DNA of 64,000 nucleotides from CBDBUR01 sp965212075 (GTDB lineage: Bacteria; Pseudomonadota; Alphaproteobacteria; JAPOUT01; G958296285): contig OZ243043.1 in the NCBI GenBank assembly GCA_965212075.1, positions 1,054,001 to 1,118,000 on the forward strand, written 5' to 3'. Position numbers and translations under genes: made by a program. Position 1 is the stretch's first letter. Each line of letters begins with the position of its first letter. The notes under the pieces were generated by a model, which worked only from the letters and a program-made list of their open reading frames with translations, was not told the DNA's origin and made no database searches. This document shows, in pieces, positions 26,772 to 35,575 of this stretch.

Positions 26772-26847
26772 TGGTGGAGCCGGACGGGATCGAACCGACG
26801 ACCTCCTGCTTGCAAAGCAGGCGCTCTCCCAATTGAGCTACGGCCCC
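26772..26847 (-). tRNA. tRNA-Ala (TGC)
   Basis: A 76-base cloverleaf with GGGGCCG/CGGCTCC acceptor stem, anticodon TGC in the loop between CCTGC and GCAGG, a GGTTCGATCC T-arm, and encoded CCA. In most proteobacteria this tRNA sits in the 16S-23S spacer; here it stands alone between two outer-membrane genes. Confidence 0.97.
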
Positions 26848-26870
26848 CGCCATGCCAGACATTAACAAAC

Positions 26871-27632
26871 CTAAAAACGCAAAACCAGAGCGGCGCGCAC
26901 TTCATGTGTGGTCTTTTGCAAAAGAAGGTTGCAGCCGCGATCAGTCACGCAATCGGAAAAACGCACGACCCGATAGCTTGCATCCAAAGCCAGCGCGCTG
27001 GCAATCTCCCACCGCAAGCCGCCGATAAAACCATAGCCGTAGAGAAGATTGAAGCCCTCAATGCGTTCATCAGTGCCGCTTGCGCTTATATAGCTGTCCA
27101 CCCTTTGAGACCCCAAACCGCGGGCGGCGGCAGTATCGTCAAACTTCAGCTCCATGCCGAGCGCCATCGCCGAGGCGCCGATATAGGGTGTGAATCGAAA
27201 AAATGTCGGCAAATCGTAATAGGCGTTGAGGTTCAAACCATAGCCGGTAATTTTGCCCTCTGCGACGTTTGTGGCGCGCGTCAGCTTAACGTCATTTTTT
27301 CCGAAATAAATCTCGGTATCAAAGCGAAACCGAAAAAAAGAGGAATCCCACGCACTGCCCCAGACAAAGTAATAATAAAGAGCATCATCATATTCAATTT
27401 TGAGATCAGCCGCGGCACCGCCTCCCGCCGGCGCGGGATCATTCGCGAGCGTCTTATCGCCCCAGAAAATGCCTTTCACGCCGACGCCGATGTAAGCGCC
27501 GCTCGTATCAAGCGATTGAGACGATCGCTGGTTTTGCAGCGCCGCGCGGCCCAATCTCTCCTGCGCAGAAGCAGGAGCGATAAGCGGCAAAATGCCGAAA
27601 ATCGCCAAAAAACTTATCAAAATCCGGTTCAT
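26871..27632 (-). CDS. Outer-membrane beta-barrel protein (porin/OmpW-like size)
   Basis: 253 aa. Signal peptide MNRILISFLAIFGILPLIAP ending ASAQ, then GAYIGVGVKGIFWGDK as first strand, several amphipathic strands, and a terminal ALVLRF that fits the barrel C-terminal signature ending in Phe. The start at 27632 follows AAAGGAGG, a strong ribosome-binding site, so the upstream open frame is not used. Specific function unknown; the surface loops are rich in Asp and Arg. Confidence 0.8.
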   Translation of the reverse strand: MNRILISFLAIFGILPLIAPASAQERLGRAALQNQRSSQSLDTSGAYIGVGVKGIFWGDKTLANDPAPAGGGAAADLKIEYDDALYYYFVWGSAWDSSFFRFRFDTEIYFGKNDVKLTRATNVAEGKITGYGLNLNAYYDLPTFFRFTPYIGASAMALGMELKFDDTAAARGLGSQRVDSYISASGTDERIEGFNLLYGYGFIGGLRWEIASALALDASYRVVRFSDCVTDRGCNLLLQKTTHEVRAALVLRF

Positions 27633-28087
27633 TATCAGACCTCCTTTGCTATCATTAAAATCATACGCCAATCATTGAATAATTTCAATATGATTTTTTT
27701 TTCAAAATTTCACAATTTTTGAAAACCTCACAATCTGTTAACCCCCTAGCTGTTAACCCTCTAGCTGTTAACCTTCTAGTGAAGATAAACACAATAAAGT
27801 TAAAAAATAATTTATCGTGCAAATATAGCTTTTTAATAAAAAAAATGTTGTAAAAGCTAACTATTGACTTATAATACAACCTATTCGTGTGAGGGTTCGC
27901 TTTTGGTTCATTTTCCTCCTCTCCCTCCCTTGAGTGAGTGCGCATGCGAATGCTGACGGTCTTTTGCGGCTTTTGTGCCCAAAAGGCCGTTTTGCGAAAA
28001 GAGCCTCCATTTGACGGCTAAATTCTTTGACGGCCAAATTCTTTGACAGGCAAATTCTTTGACAGGCAAATTCTTTGACAGGCAAAT
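27633..28087. repeat. Intergenic region with two short tandem repeats
   Basis: No gene is supported here. At 27735-27779 a 15-base unit CTGTTAACC(C/T)(C/T)CTAG occurs three times; each contains GTTAAC. At about 28013-28087 a 16-base unit AAATTCTTTGACAGGC (earlier copies AAATTCTTTGACGGCC) occurs about five times and runs to the end of the SDR gene. The rest is AT-rich. The repeats look like slippage-generated arrays and lack the spacer pattern of CRISPR. Confidence 0.8.
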
Positions 28088-28996
28088 TCAGAGTGAAATT
28101 TGAGATGAGTCTTCCTGCGTGCTGTCTTCTTCGGCTGACGAGCGATTCTCGGTGGCGATCTGGCGGCGGTAGCGTTCCATAGAGGTTTCAAAAGCTTGGC
28201 GCAGCTCCTCAAGCCGCGCATTGAAAGAATCTTCATCCCCGCGCTCAAGGCAGGGCACGAAAATATAAAAATCTCCGGCGCGCAATCCGGACATGGCGAC
28301 GCGCGCGATGCGTTCGGGTGTCAAGCCTGCTTCCCACGCTTCGCCGACCTTCTCATCTACCGGTCGCGGGCCGCCAAATTTTTCCTGCCGCGCCTCCGCG
28401 CTCGCCCAGATGCGCGTGTTGACAAGCCCCGGGCATAAAATAGATGCGGTGATGCCCGTGCCCGATAGATCGGTGCGCAAGGCTTCGGCCATGCCCAGCA
28501 CGGCATATTTTGTCATCGCATAAAAGCTCACCGCCTGACGCGGCCGCAGAAAGCCTGCCATAGAGCCGGTAATCATAATGTGGCGCTCGCCTTCACTATC
28601 CACCTGCATGCCGGGGAGAAAAGCCGTCAGCGTATTCAACATGCCGTTCACATTGACCGCCAGCGCCCATGCGCGATTATTTTTTCTGATCCGTGTGATG
28701 CCTCCCGGCACGCCAACACCCGCATGCGCACACAGCAAATTCACAGGCCCGATATCCATCGCGATGCGCGCGGCGAAGTGATTGCATGAAGCCTCATCAG
28801 AAATATCACACGGATAGCAGTGAACTTCGCGCGCACCGGCGCGTTCTAGCGCGCGGCCTGTTTCTTCTAATTTTTCGGCGCGCGTATCGCAAAGCGCGAG
28901 AATGGCTTTTTCCGGAATCATTTCAAAAGCGAGCGCACGGCCAATGCCCTGTGCTGCGCCGGTGATTACAACGATTTTATCTTCAAAGTCAATCAT
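28088..28996 (-). CDS. SDR family oxidoreductase
   Basis: 302 aa. Classical short-chain dehydrogenase: TGAAQGIGRAL cofactor motif at the N-terminus, CAHAGVG in place of NNAG, Ser in MITGSMAG, and Y-x-x-x-K in YAMTKYA. An extended Glu/Gln/Ser tail ends the protein beside the 16-base repeats. Gene context (MaoC hydratase upstream, crotonase and thiolase divergent) suggests a 3-hydroxyacyl-CoA or related step, but substrate is inferred only from neighbours. Forty-seven bases separate it from the MaoC gene. Confidence 0.88.
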   Translation of the reverse strand: MIDFEDKIVVITGAAQGIGRALAFEMIPEKAILALCDTRAEKLEETGRALERAGAREVHCYPCDISDEASCNHFAARIAMDIGPVNLLCAHAGVGVPGGITRIRKNNRAWALAVNVNGMLNTLTAFLPGMQVDSEGERHIMITGSMAGFLRPRQAVSFYAMTKYAVLGMAEALRTDLSGTGITASILCPGLVNTRIWASAEARQEKFGGPRPVDEKVGEAWEAGLTPERIARVAMSGLRAGDFYIFVPCLERGDEDSFNARLEELRQAFETSMERYRRQIATENRSSAEEDSTQEDSSQISL

Positions 28997-29043
28997 ATAT
29001 CACTCACTTATATTATATCATCATCTGTTTTCATGCGCGCGCA

Positions 29044-29898
29044 TTAACCCGCCAGCACACACAGGCCATTGGACAAGGCCATCACATCGCGCTCTTTGAC
29101 GCGCGCCTGAAAAGAAACCTCCGCGCCATCTTTCCATATATCCAGCACGAGCGTCTCGCCCGGAAAGACCGGCGCTGAAAAACGCACATCAAATTGTTTG
29201 ATCTTCGTATGATCATAATCACATACTTTGGTTAAAATGCCGCGCGCGGCGGTGCCGTAGCTGCACAGGCCATGCAAGATCGGCCTGTCAAAACCTGCGC
29301 CTTTGGCAAACTCCGGCGAGATATGCAGCGGGTTGCGATCGCCCGACAGGCGATACAAAATCGCCTGGTCATCGCGCGTAGCTACTTCCACTTGGTCATC
29401 TTTGTCGCGGTCCGGAATCTTATGCGGCTGCGGCGCGCCTTGGCTCTGACCGCCAAACCCGCCATCGCCGCGCGCAAAAATCGTCGCGCCCAGTGTGCAT
29501 AATTTGTCGCCCGATTTTGCGAGATGAATGTCGGTCTCGCTCGTGATCAATGCGCCTTTGCCTTCGCCTTTATCATAGCAGCCGGTGATGCGGCTGCTCG
29601 CGGCAATCTCAGCCGCCGCCGGCAGAGGCTGGTGCATCGTCAGACGCTGCTCGCCATGAACCATCATCATAAAATTGATGCCGGTCTCGCCGATCCTGCC
29701 CGCGCCAAAAGCCACCGTCGTCGCCATAGTCGGGATCGTCTTGAGGTTGTTCTCAAACACATAATCCAGCTCTTTTTCATTCATCGGGTCGCGCCCCATG
29801 CCGACGCCGATCGCATAAAGCATCGTCTCGCGGTCGGTATAGGCAAAGCGCTCATCCGCGCTCTCAAGCCCCATAACCTTGTCATAATTGATCGCCAT
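29044..29898 (-). CDS. MaoC-type enoyl-CoA hydratase 2 (double hot-dog)
   Basis: 284 aa, two hot-dog halves as in the hydratase-2 domain of peroxisomal multifunctional enzyme 2. The catalytic signature is in YRLSGDRNPLHISPEFAKGA followed by FDRPILHGLCSYG, with Asp and His in place. N-terminal YTDRETMLYAIGVGMG is typical. It should hydrate 2-enoyl-CoA to (R)-3-hydroxyacyl-CoA. It is divergent from the crotonase gene; a 162-base gap (29899-30060) holds both promoters. Confidence 0.92.
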   Translation of the reverse strand: MAINYDKVMGLESADERFAYTDRETMLYAIGVGMGRDPMNEKELDYVFENNLKTIPTMATTVAFGAGRIGETGINFMMMVHGEQRLTMHQPLPAAAEIAASSRITGCYDKGEGKGALITSETDIHLAKSGDKLCTLGATIFARGDGGFGGQSQGAPQPHKIPDRDKDDQVEVATRDDQAILYRLSGDRNPLHISPEFAKGAGFDRPILHGLCSYGTAARGILTKVCDYDHTKIKQFDVRFSAPVFPGETLVLDIWKDGAEVSFQARVKERDVMALSNGLCVLAG

Positions 29899-30060
29899 AA
29901 TAGCCTCCCTGTGTAATCCGGTGGTGATAATTGCGTGATTATAGCAAAAAGCCCGATATAGCCATATATATTAGGTCTATATAAATCCATCCTTTCGGCA
30001 ATTGCCCAGCAGGCGGCGATCTGCTATAGTGCAGGCCACAGAAAAGTAGGGGAAATAATT

Positions 30061-30939
30061 ATGTCCAGCGCGCCCAAACTTACGCCTGTCGGCGAAGGCA
30101 GCTCGTTCAAATGCTTCGACGTCCAAATCGCCGATAATGTCGCCCATATCAAGCTCAACCGGCCCGATAAGCTCAACAGCATGATCCGCGAATTCTGGTA
30201 TGAGCTGCCCGAAATCATCCACGATATTGACGATAATGCCCGCGCGCGCGCGATTGTCATTTCGGGCGAGGGCAAGCATTTTTGCGCCGGCATGGATCTG
30301 GCGGTCTTTGGCGCGAACAGCTCCGAGCCTTTGAGCGGCACACGCAACATTACGCGGCGGATGAATATGATGCGCGGGCTTCCGGAGCTGCAACATACGT
30401 TCTCTTGCCTCGAGGAGGCGCGGATGCCGGTGCTTGTTGCGATCCACGGCGCGTGCATTGGCGGCGGCTGCGATTTCGTCAGCGCTTGCGATATGCGCTA
30501 CTGCACGCAGGATGCTTTTTTCTGTATTCATGAAATCAATATCGGCATGACCGCTGATGTCGGCACCTTTCCGCGCATGCCGCATTTGATGCCGCAAGGC
30601 CTCGTGCGCGAGCTGGCTTATACCGGTCGCCGCTTGGGCGCTGAGGAGGCTCTGCGCGTCGGATTCGTCAATGCGACTTTCGCAACCCAAGAGGAAATGC
30701 TTGACCATGTGATGAAGCTCGCCGCCGAGATCGCCACCAAAGCGCCGATCGCTGTCTGGGGCTCTAAAGAAATGATCAATTATGCGCGCGATCATAATGT
30801 CGCCGAAGGGCTCAAACATATCGGCACATGGCAGGCGGGCATGTTCAACCCCGACGATATGCGCGAAAACTTTGTCGCCCAGCAGGAAAAGCGCGAGCCA
30901 AAATTTGACGACCTGCCCAAAAAAGCAAAACCCATTTAA
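30061..30939 (+). CDS. Enoyl-CoA hydratase/isomerase, dienoyl-CoA isomerase-like
   Basis: 292 aa crotonase fold. Oxyanion-hole segments GKHFCAGMDLAVFG and HGACIGGGCDFVSACDMRYC are clear. The segment TADVGTFPRMPHLMPQG matches the D-V-G-T-x-x-R-x-P block of delta(3,5)-delta(2,4)-dienoyl-CoA isomerases, in which that Asp is catalytic, so isomerisation during unsaturated fatty-acid oxidation is more likely than plain hydration. AGTAGGGG is a suitable ribosome site. The thiolase gene follows after 36 bases. Confidence 0.88.
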   Translation: MSSAPKLTPVGEGSSFKCFDVQIADNVAHIKLNRPDKLNSMIREFWYELPEIIHDIDDNARARAIVISGEGKHFCAGMDLAVFGANSSEPLSGTRNITRRMNMMRGLPELQHTFSCLEEARMPVLVAIHGACIGGGCDFVSACDMRYCTQDAFFCIHEINIGMTADVGTFPRMPHLMPQGLVRELAYTGRRLGAEEALRVGFVNATFATQEEMLDHVMKLAAEIATKAPIAVWGSKEMINYARDHNVAEGLKHIGTWQAGMFNPDDMRENFVAQQEKREPKFDDLPKKAKPI

Positions 30940-30975
30940 AAACTCTCAACTCAATCTTACAAAAGGAAAAATCTT

Positions 30976-32163
<1,188 letters not shown>

Positions 32164-32170
32164 TCGGACA

Positions 32171-32390
32171 GCGCGAGAGCGCCGTCATCCCCGCGCTTTC
32201 TCCACCGCGTCATTCCCGCGCCAGACTCGTCTGACGGCGGGAATCCAGTGAAATATAATCGTCGGCAAAGCCGACCATTTGTTAAGGCCCGTCCGCTGGA
32301 TTCCCGCTGACAAAAGAAGCGCAGGGAATCGCCGAGAGCCTCGCCCACATTTTGCGGGAATGACGGCGCTAGCGCGCCGTATGCGCCTTT
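32171..32390. repeat. Dispersed palindromic repeat (copy R2)
   Basis: About 220 bases with GTCATTCCCGCGCCAGACTC, GGCGGGAATCCAG, CGTCCGCTGGATTCCCGCTG and GCGGGAATGACGGC blocks in inverted arrangement, closely similar to 38485-38736. In both places it lies directly at the 3' end of a Sel1-repeat gene, and the similarity continues through GCGCTAGCGCGCCGTATGCG into the gene's last codons. Confidence 0.85.
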
Positions 32391-32731
32391 TATTTGCGCC
32401 GCTTTTTGTAATCCTGCAACCATTCTAGGGCTAGCCTTTCCGCTTCCTCAAATTGCTCATCGGTCATGCTACTTTTAAGAAGTTTCAGAAAATATGATTC
32501 TACGATGTCTTTGTCCTTTAGTCCGCGCTTGTAAAGGATACCTAGCCATTTATATGCTTGCACATTATCCTTCTCTACACCAAGCCCTTCATAATACATA
32601 TGCACAAGTTGAAATTGTGCATCATCACAACCTTGTTCAGCAAGTTCATGGAATAATTGAAAAGCTTCGGAGTAATTTCCAGAATTATAGGCATCCCTCG
32701 CTTTTTCAAGACCAGTCTTTGAATCAGTCAT
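32390..32731 (-). CDS. Small Sel1-repeat protein (113 aa)
   Basis: Begins MTDSKTGLEKARDAYNSGNY after AAGGAGAGAG, a good ribosome site, so the open frame further up is not used. It has no signal peptide, so it is probably cytoplasmic, unlike its neighbours. One full Sel1 repeat (AQFQLVHMYYEGLGVEKDN) plus partial units and a C-terminal helix ending QDYKKRRK. The C-terminal region resembles that of the 433-aa Sel1 protein (38737), suggesting a cut-down paralogue. Confidence 0.8.
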   Translation of the reverse strand: MTDSKTGLEKARDAYNSGNYSEAFQLFHELAEQGCDDAQFQLVHMYYEGLGVEKDNVQAYKWLGILYKRGLKDKDIVESYFLKLLKSSMTDEQFEEAERLALEWLQDYKKRRK

Positions 32732-32764
32732 ATCTCTCTCCTTTTTTCCTCCTAATAAGAGATT

Positions 32765-32800
32765 TATTTGCGGCGCTTTTCGTAAGCCTCTAGCCATTTA
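32765..32800 (-). pseudogene. Relic of a Sel1-protein C-terminus
   Basis: In one minus-strand frame the bases encode Y-K-W-L-E-A-Y-E-K-R-R-K-stop, the same ending as the Sel1 protein at 38737 (MKAYEKRHK). Its frame differs from that of the gene ending at 32798, whose own C-terminus is a membrane helix. So the original tail was cut off and left behind. Confidence 0.65.
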
Positions 32801-33982
32801 TAATTTTTCTTTTAACCAGCCTATAATCATCCATGTGCCTAAGATAACAAAATAAAGAAGAGAGAAGGCTTCTACAGGAGAGTCTCTAAGCAGTTTCCAA
32901 AACCTGAATGCAACCCCCTTTCCTTCTACAAACTCGATAGCTTGTGCTTCAGCTAAACCCTGTTCAGCCGCTTTGCGATACCAGCGCACAGCTTCGCGGT
33001 CATTCTGCTCAACGCCCTGTCCTTTTTCATACATAAATCCAAGATTATATTGCGCCGAAGCAAAGCCTTGTTCAGCAGCTTGGCGATACCAACGCACAGC
33101 TTCGCGGTCATTCTGCTCAACACTTAGTCCTTTCCTATACATAATCCCAAGATTATATTGCGCCGAAGCAAAGCCTTGTTCAGCCGCTTTGCGCCACCAG
33201 CGCAAAGCTTCGTGGTCATTCTGCTCAACACCTAGTCCCTCATCGTACATATACCCAAGATTAAATTGCGCTTTTGCATCACCCTGTTCAGCAGCTTTGT
33301 GATACCAGCGCACAGCTTCGCGGTCATTCTGTGCAACACCCCGTCCTTCGTGATACATAAGCCCAAGATTAAATTGCGCGCCAGCATAACCTTGTTCAGC
33401 CGCTTTGCGAAACCAGTGCGAAGCTTCGTGGTCATTCTGTGCAACACCCTGTCCTTTTTCATACATAAATCCAAGACTATGTTGCGCTGGAACAAAACCC
33501 TGTTCAGCAGCTTTGCGAAGCCAGCGCGAAGCTTCGCGGTAATCCTGCATAACACCCTCTCCATTATAATACATAAGCCCAAGAGCGGATTGTGCTATTG
33601 CTAACCCCTGTTTAGCCGCTTTGCGAAACCAACTCACCGCTTGGCGGTAATCCCGCGCAACACCGCGTCCTTCGCTATACATAAATCCAAGATTATATTG
33701 CGCGCCAGCATAACCTTGTTCAGCAGCTTTGCGGAACCAGCGCAAAGCTTCGCGGTGATCCTGCGCAACACCCTCTCCGTCTTTATACATAAGCCCAAGA
33801 AAATATTGCGCCTCAGCATGACCCTGTTCAGCCGCTTTGCGGAATAACGGAAGAGCTGCGGAATAATCTCCGATATCACCGGCAACTATGCCTTTGTCAA
33901 AATCAGCTTGCGGGTCAGCATGGGCTGTCTGTGGCGGCAATGCCACAGCGAGGCCGAGCAAGATGGCGAAAATGAGTCTCAT
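32798..33982 (-). CDS. Sel1-repeat protein with C-terminal membrane helix
   Basis: 394 aa. Signal peptide (MRLIFAILLGLAVALPPQTA, residues 1-22), then nine to ten Sel1 repeats of 36 residues of the form AQYNLGxMYxxGxGVxQ, followed by a hydrophobic segment FSLLYFVILGTWMIIGWLKE near the end. It should be exported and held in the inner membrane with the solenoid outside. The repeats are very alike, showing recent internal duplication. The tail of the family is separated as a relic just downstream. Confidence 0.93.
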   Translation of the reverse strand: MRLIFAILLGLAVALPPQTAHADPQADFDKGIVAGDIGDYSAALPLFRKAAEQGHAEAQYFLGLMYKDGEGVAQDHREALRWFRKAAEQGYAGAQYNLGFMYSEGRGVARDYRQAVSWFRKAAKQGLAIAQSALGLMYYNGEGVMQDYREASRWLRKAAEQGFVPAQHSLGFMYEKGQGVAQNDHEASHWFRKAAEQGYAGAQFNLGLMYHEGRGVAQNDREAVRWYHKAAEQGDAKAQFNLGYMYDEGLGVEQNDHEALRWWRKAAEQGFASAQYNLGIMYRKGLSVEQNDREAVRWYRQAAEQGFASAQYNLGFMYEKGQGVEQNDREAVRWYRKAAEQGLAEAQAIEFVEGKGVAFRFWKLLRDSPVEAFSLLYFVILGTWMIIGWLKEKL

Positions 33983-33995
33983 ATCCTTCTCAAGT

Positions 33996-35465
33996 CTAAA
34001 CGGCGGACATCAGGCGGTGGAAGAAGCGCGCGACATCCCGTAGATTTTCAATGCTGATCCGTTCATTGGTGCCGTGGAACATGCTCAGCCCCTCCGGAGA
34101 CAGGCGCAAAGCATTATAGCGGTAATGATTGGAACATAGATTGCGATAATGTGTCGTATCGGTCGCACCGACTAATAATTGCGGCGCGACGATAATCTCT
34201 TCGGGCGCGACACTATCGCGGATCGCGGCGGTGATCTGATCCCAGCCAAAGCCCTCGGTTGGCGCTTCGGGTGAAGGGGCAAGACCCCAGTCTCCCTGAT
34301 AGGCTACCTGAATGCGCGGGTCATCAATCACATCAATGACACGCGCTTTGACACTGGCAGGCGTCTCGCCGGGGAAAATCCTGAAATTGACGAGAGCGGT
34401 GGCCTCAATCGGCAGCACGTTGGATTTCACACCGCCGGAAATCACCGTAGCCGCCGTGGTGGTGCGCATGATCGCCTGCGCGATCGCGTCATCGTCAAAA
34501 CCGGATATGACCAGCGGTCTGAACAGCCACATATTTTTAATCAGCAGCCGCTGCGTCCATGGCATGTGATCACTCAAGGAGACCAAAAACGCCTCCATAT
34601 AGGAGGAATCTCTGGGGAAGGGGTTGGCTTCGAGCCCTGCTATCGCGGCGGCCAAAATGCCAATGGCCGATTGTTTGGGCGGCACGGAAGAATGTCCCCC
34701 CACACCCTTCGCCGTCAGCTTGAGCGTGACAATGCCCTTCTCCGCAGGCGCGATGAGCGCCACGCTCTTCTTGAACCCGGGAATGATTTCAGTATGAATC
34801 CAGCCGCCTTCATCAAGCAGAAACTCACATTCAACGCCGCGCGCAGCCAGCGCTTGGCTGATTTTCCCCGCCCCTTGCTCGCCGCCGATTTCTTCATCAT
34901 GGCCGAAGGCGATATAGATATCGCGCTGCGGCCTGATGCCCGCTTTGAGCATGTCTTCCACCGCGGCGAGAATGCCGATCATATTGACTTTATTGTCCAG
35001 CGTGCCGCGTCCCCAGATAAAGCCATCGGCGATGACGCCCGCAAAAGGCGGATGCTGCCATTGCGTTTCGGTGCCCGGACTGATCGGCACAACATCCAAA
35101 TGACCGAGCAGCACGACTGGCTTGCTTCGGCTTCCGCTTTTGCCCTTCCAATGATAGAGCAGACTATAGCGATTGATTGTCTCTCGCTTTAAGGTGCGAT
35201 GAACTCGCGGGAATGTTGTTTCAAGAAATTTATGGAAGGCAAGAAACGTCCTTCCAGAAATCGGGCGGTCGCCGCCGTAGGAAATCGTTTTGTAAGCAAC
35301 CGCGCGGCTCATAATTTTTGCGAGCTTTTGAGCGTCTGGCTGATAGGCATAGATTGTGCCTTGGGTGCCCGCCGCCGTCGGCGTGAAGGTGCGCGCGAGC
35401 ACGATGACGGCGAGCACAACCAACAGGCCTGCGAGCGTCATTAGGATTTTTGCGTTTCGGGTCAT
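33996..35465 (-). CDS. M20 family metallopeptidase (PM20D1/carboxypeptidase S-like)
   Basis: 489 aa. An N-terminal hydrophobic segment (about 9-27) anchors or exports it. Metal-binding residues are in GHLDVVP, GRGTLDNK and GHDEEIGGEQGA, with a dimerisation domain and a final HGTNERISIENL supplying the last ligand. Members hydrolyse or form N-acyl amino acids and dipeptides. An exported location suggests nutrition from peptides. Thirteen bases separate it from the Sel1 gene downstream on the same strand. Confidence 0.93.
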   Translation of the reverse strand: MTRNAKILMTLAGLLVVLAVIVLARTFTPTAAGTQGTIYAYQPDAQKLAKIMSRAVAYKTISYGGDRPISGRTFLAFHKFLETTFPRVHRTLKRETINRYSLLYHWKGKSGSRSKPVVLLGHLDVVPISPGTETQWQHPPFAGVIADGFIWGRGTLDNKVNMIGILAAVEDMLKAGIRPQRDIYIAFGHDEEIGGEQGAGKISQALAARGVECEFLLDEGGWIHTEIIPGFKKSVALIAPAEKGIVTLKLTAKGVGGHSSVPPKQSAIGILAAAIAGLEANPFPRDSSYMEAFLVSLSDHMPWTQRLLIKNMWLFRPLVISGFDDDAIAQAIMRTTTAATVISGGVKSNVLPIEATALVNFRIFPGETPASVKARVIDVIDDPRIQVAYQGDWGLAPSPEAPTEGFGWDQITAAIRDSVAPEEIIVAPQLLVGATDTTHYRNLCSNHYRYNALRLSPEGLSMFHGTNERISIENLRDVARFFHRLMSAV

Positions 35466-35479
35466 AGGTCCCTCCTGTC

Positions 35480-35575
35480 TTTACAGGATTATAGAGGAAT
35501 CAGCCTCTCAGACAAACGCGTCTTTCCACTAGCTGCGGGCCGCGGCGGGGCTGTTTGAAATCTGCTAATTCGTGA
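35480..35575. pseudogene. Junction of two gene-end relics (nrdB tail and thiolase tail)
   Basis: Bases 35484-35545 match the 3' end and flank of nrdB (40068-40130): the minus strand still reads W-K-D-A-F-V-stop, with the preceding Gln codon CAG changed to TAG. Directly beside it, 35537-35572 match the last codons of the thiolase (plus strand A-G-L-F-E-I-C-stop). Both parent genes lie next to Sel1 genes in this window, so this spot is a recombination scar. Confidence 0.7.

Noticed and set aside
28013..28087. CRISPR or iteron array
   Set aside because: 16-base head-to-tail units with no spacers, and no rep or cas gene nearby.
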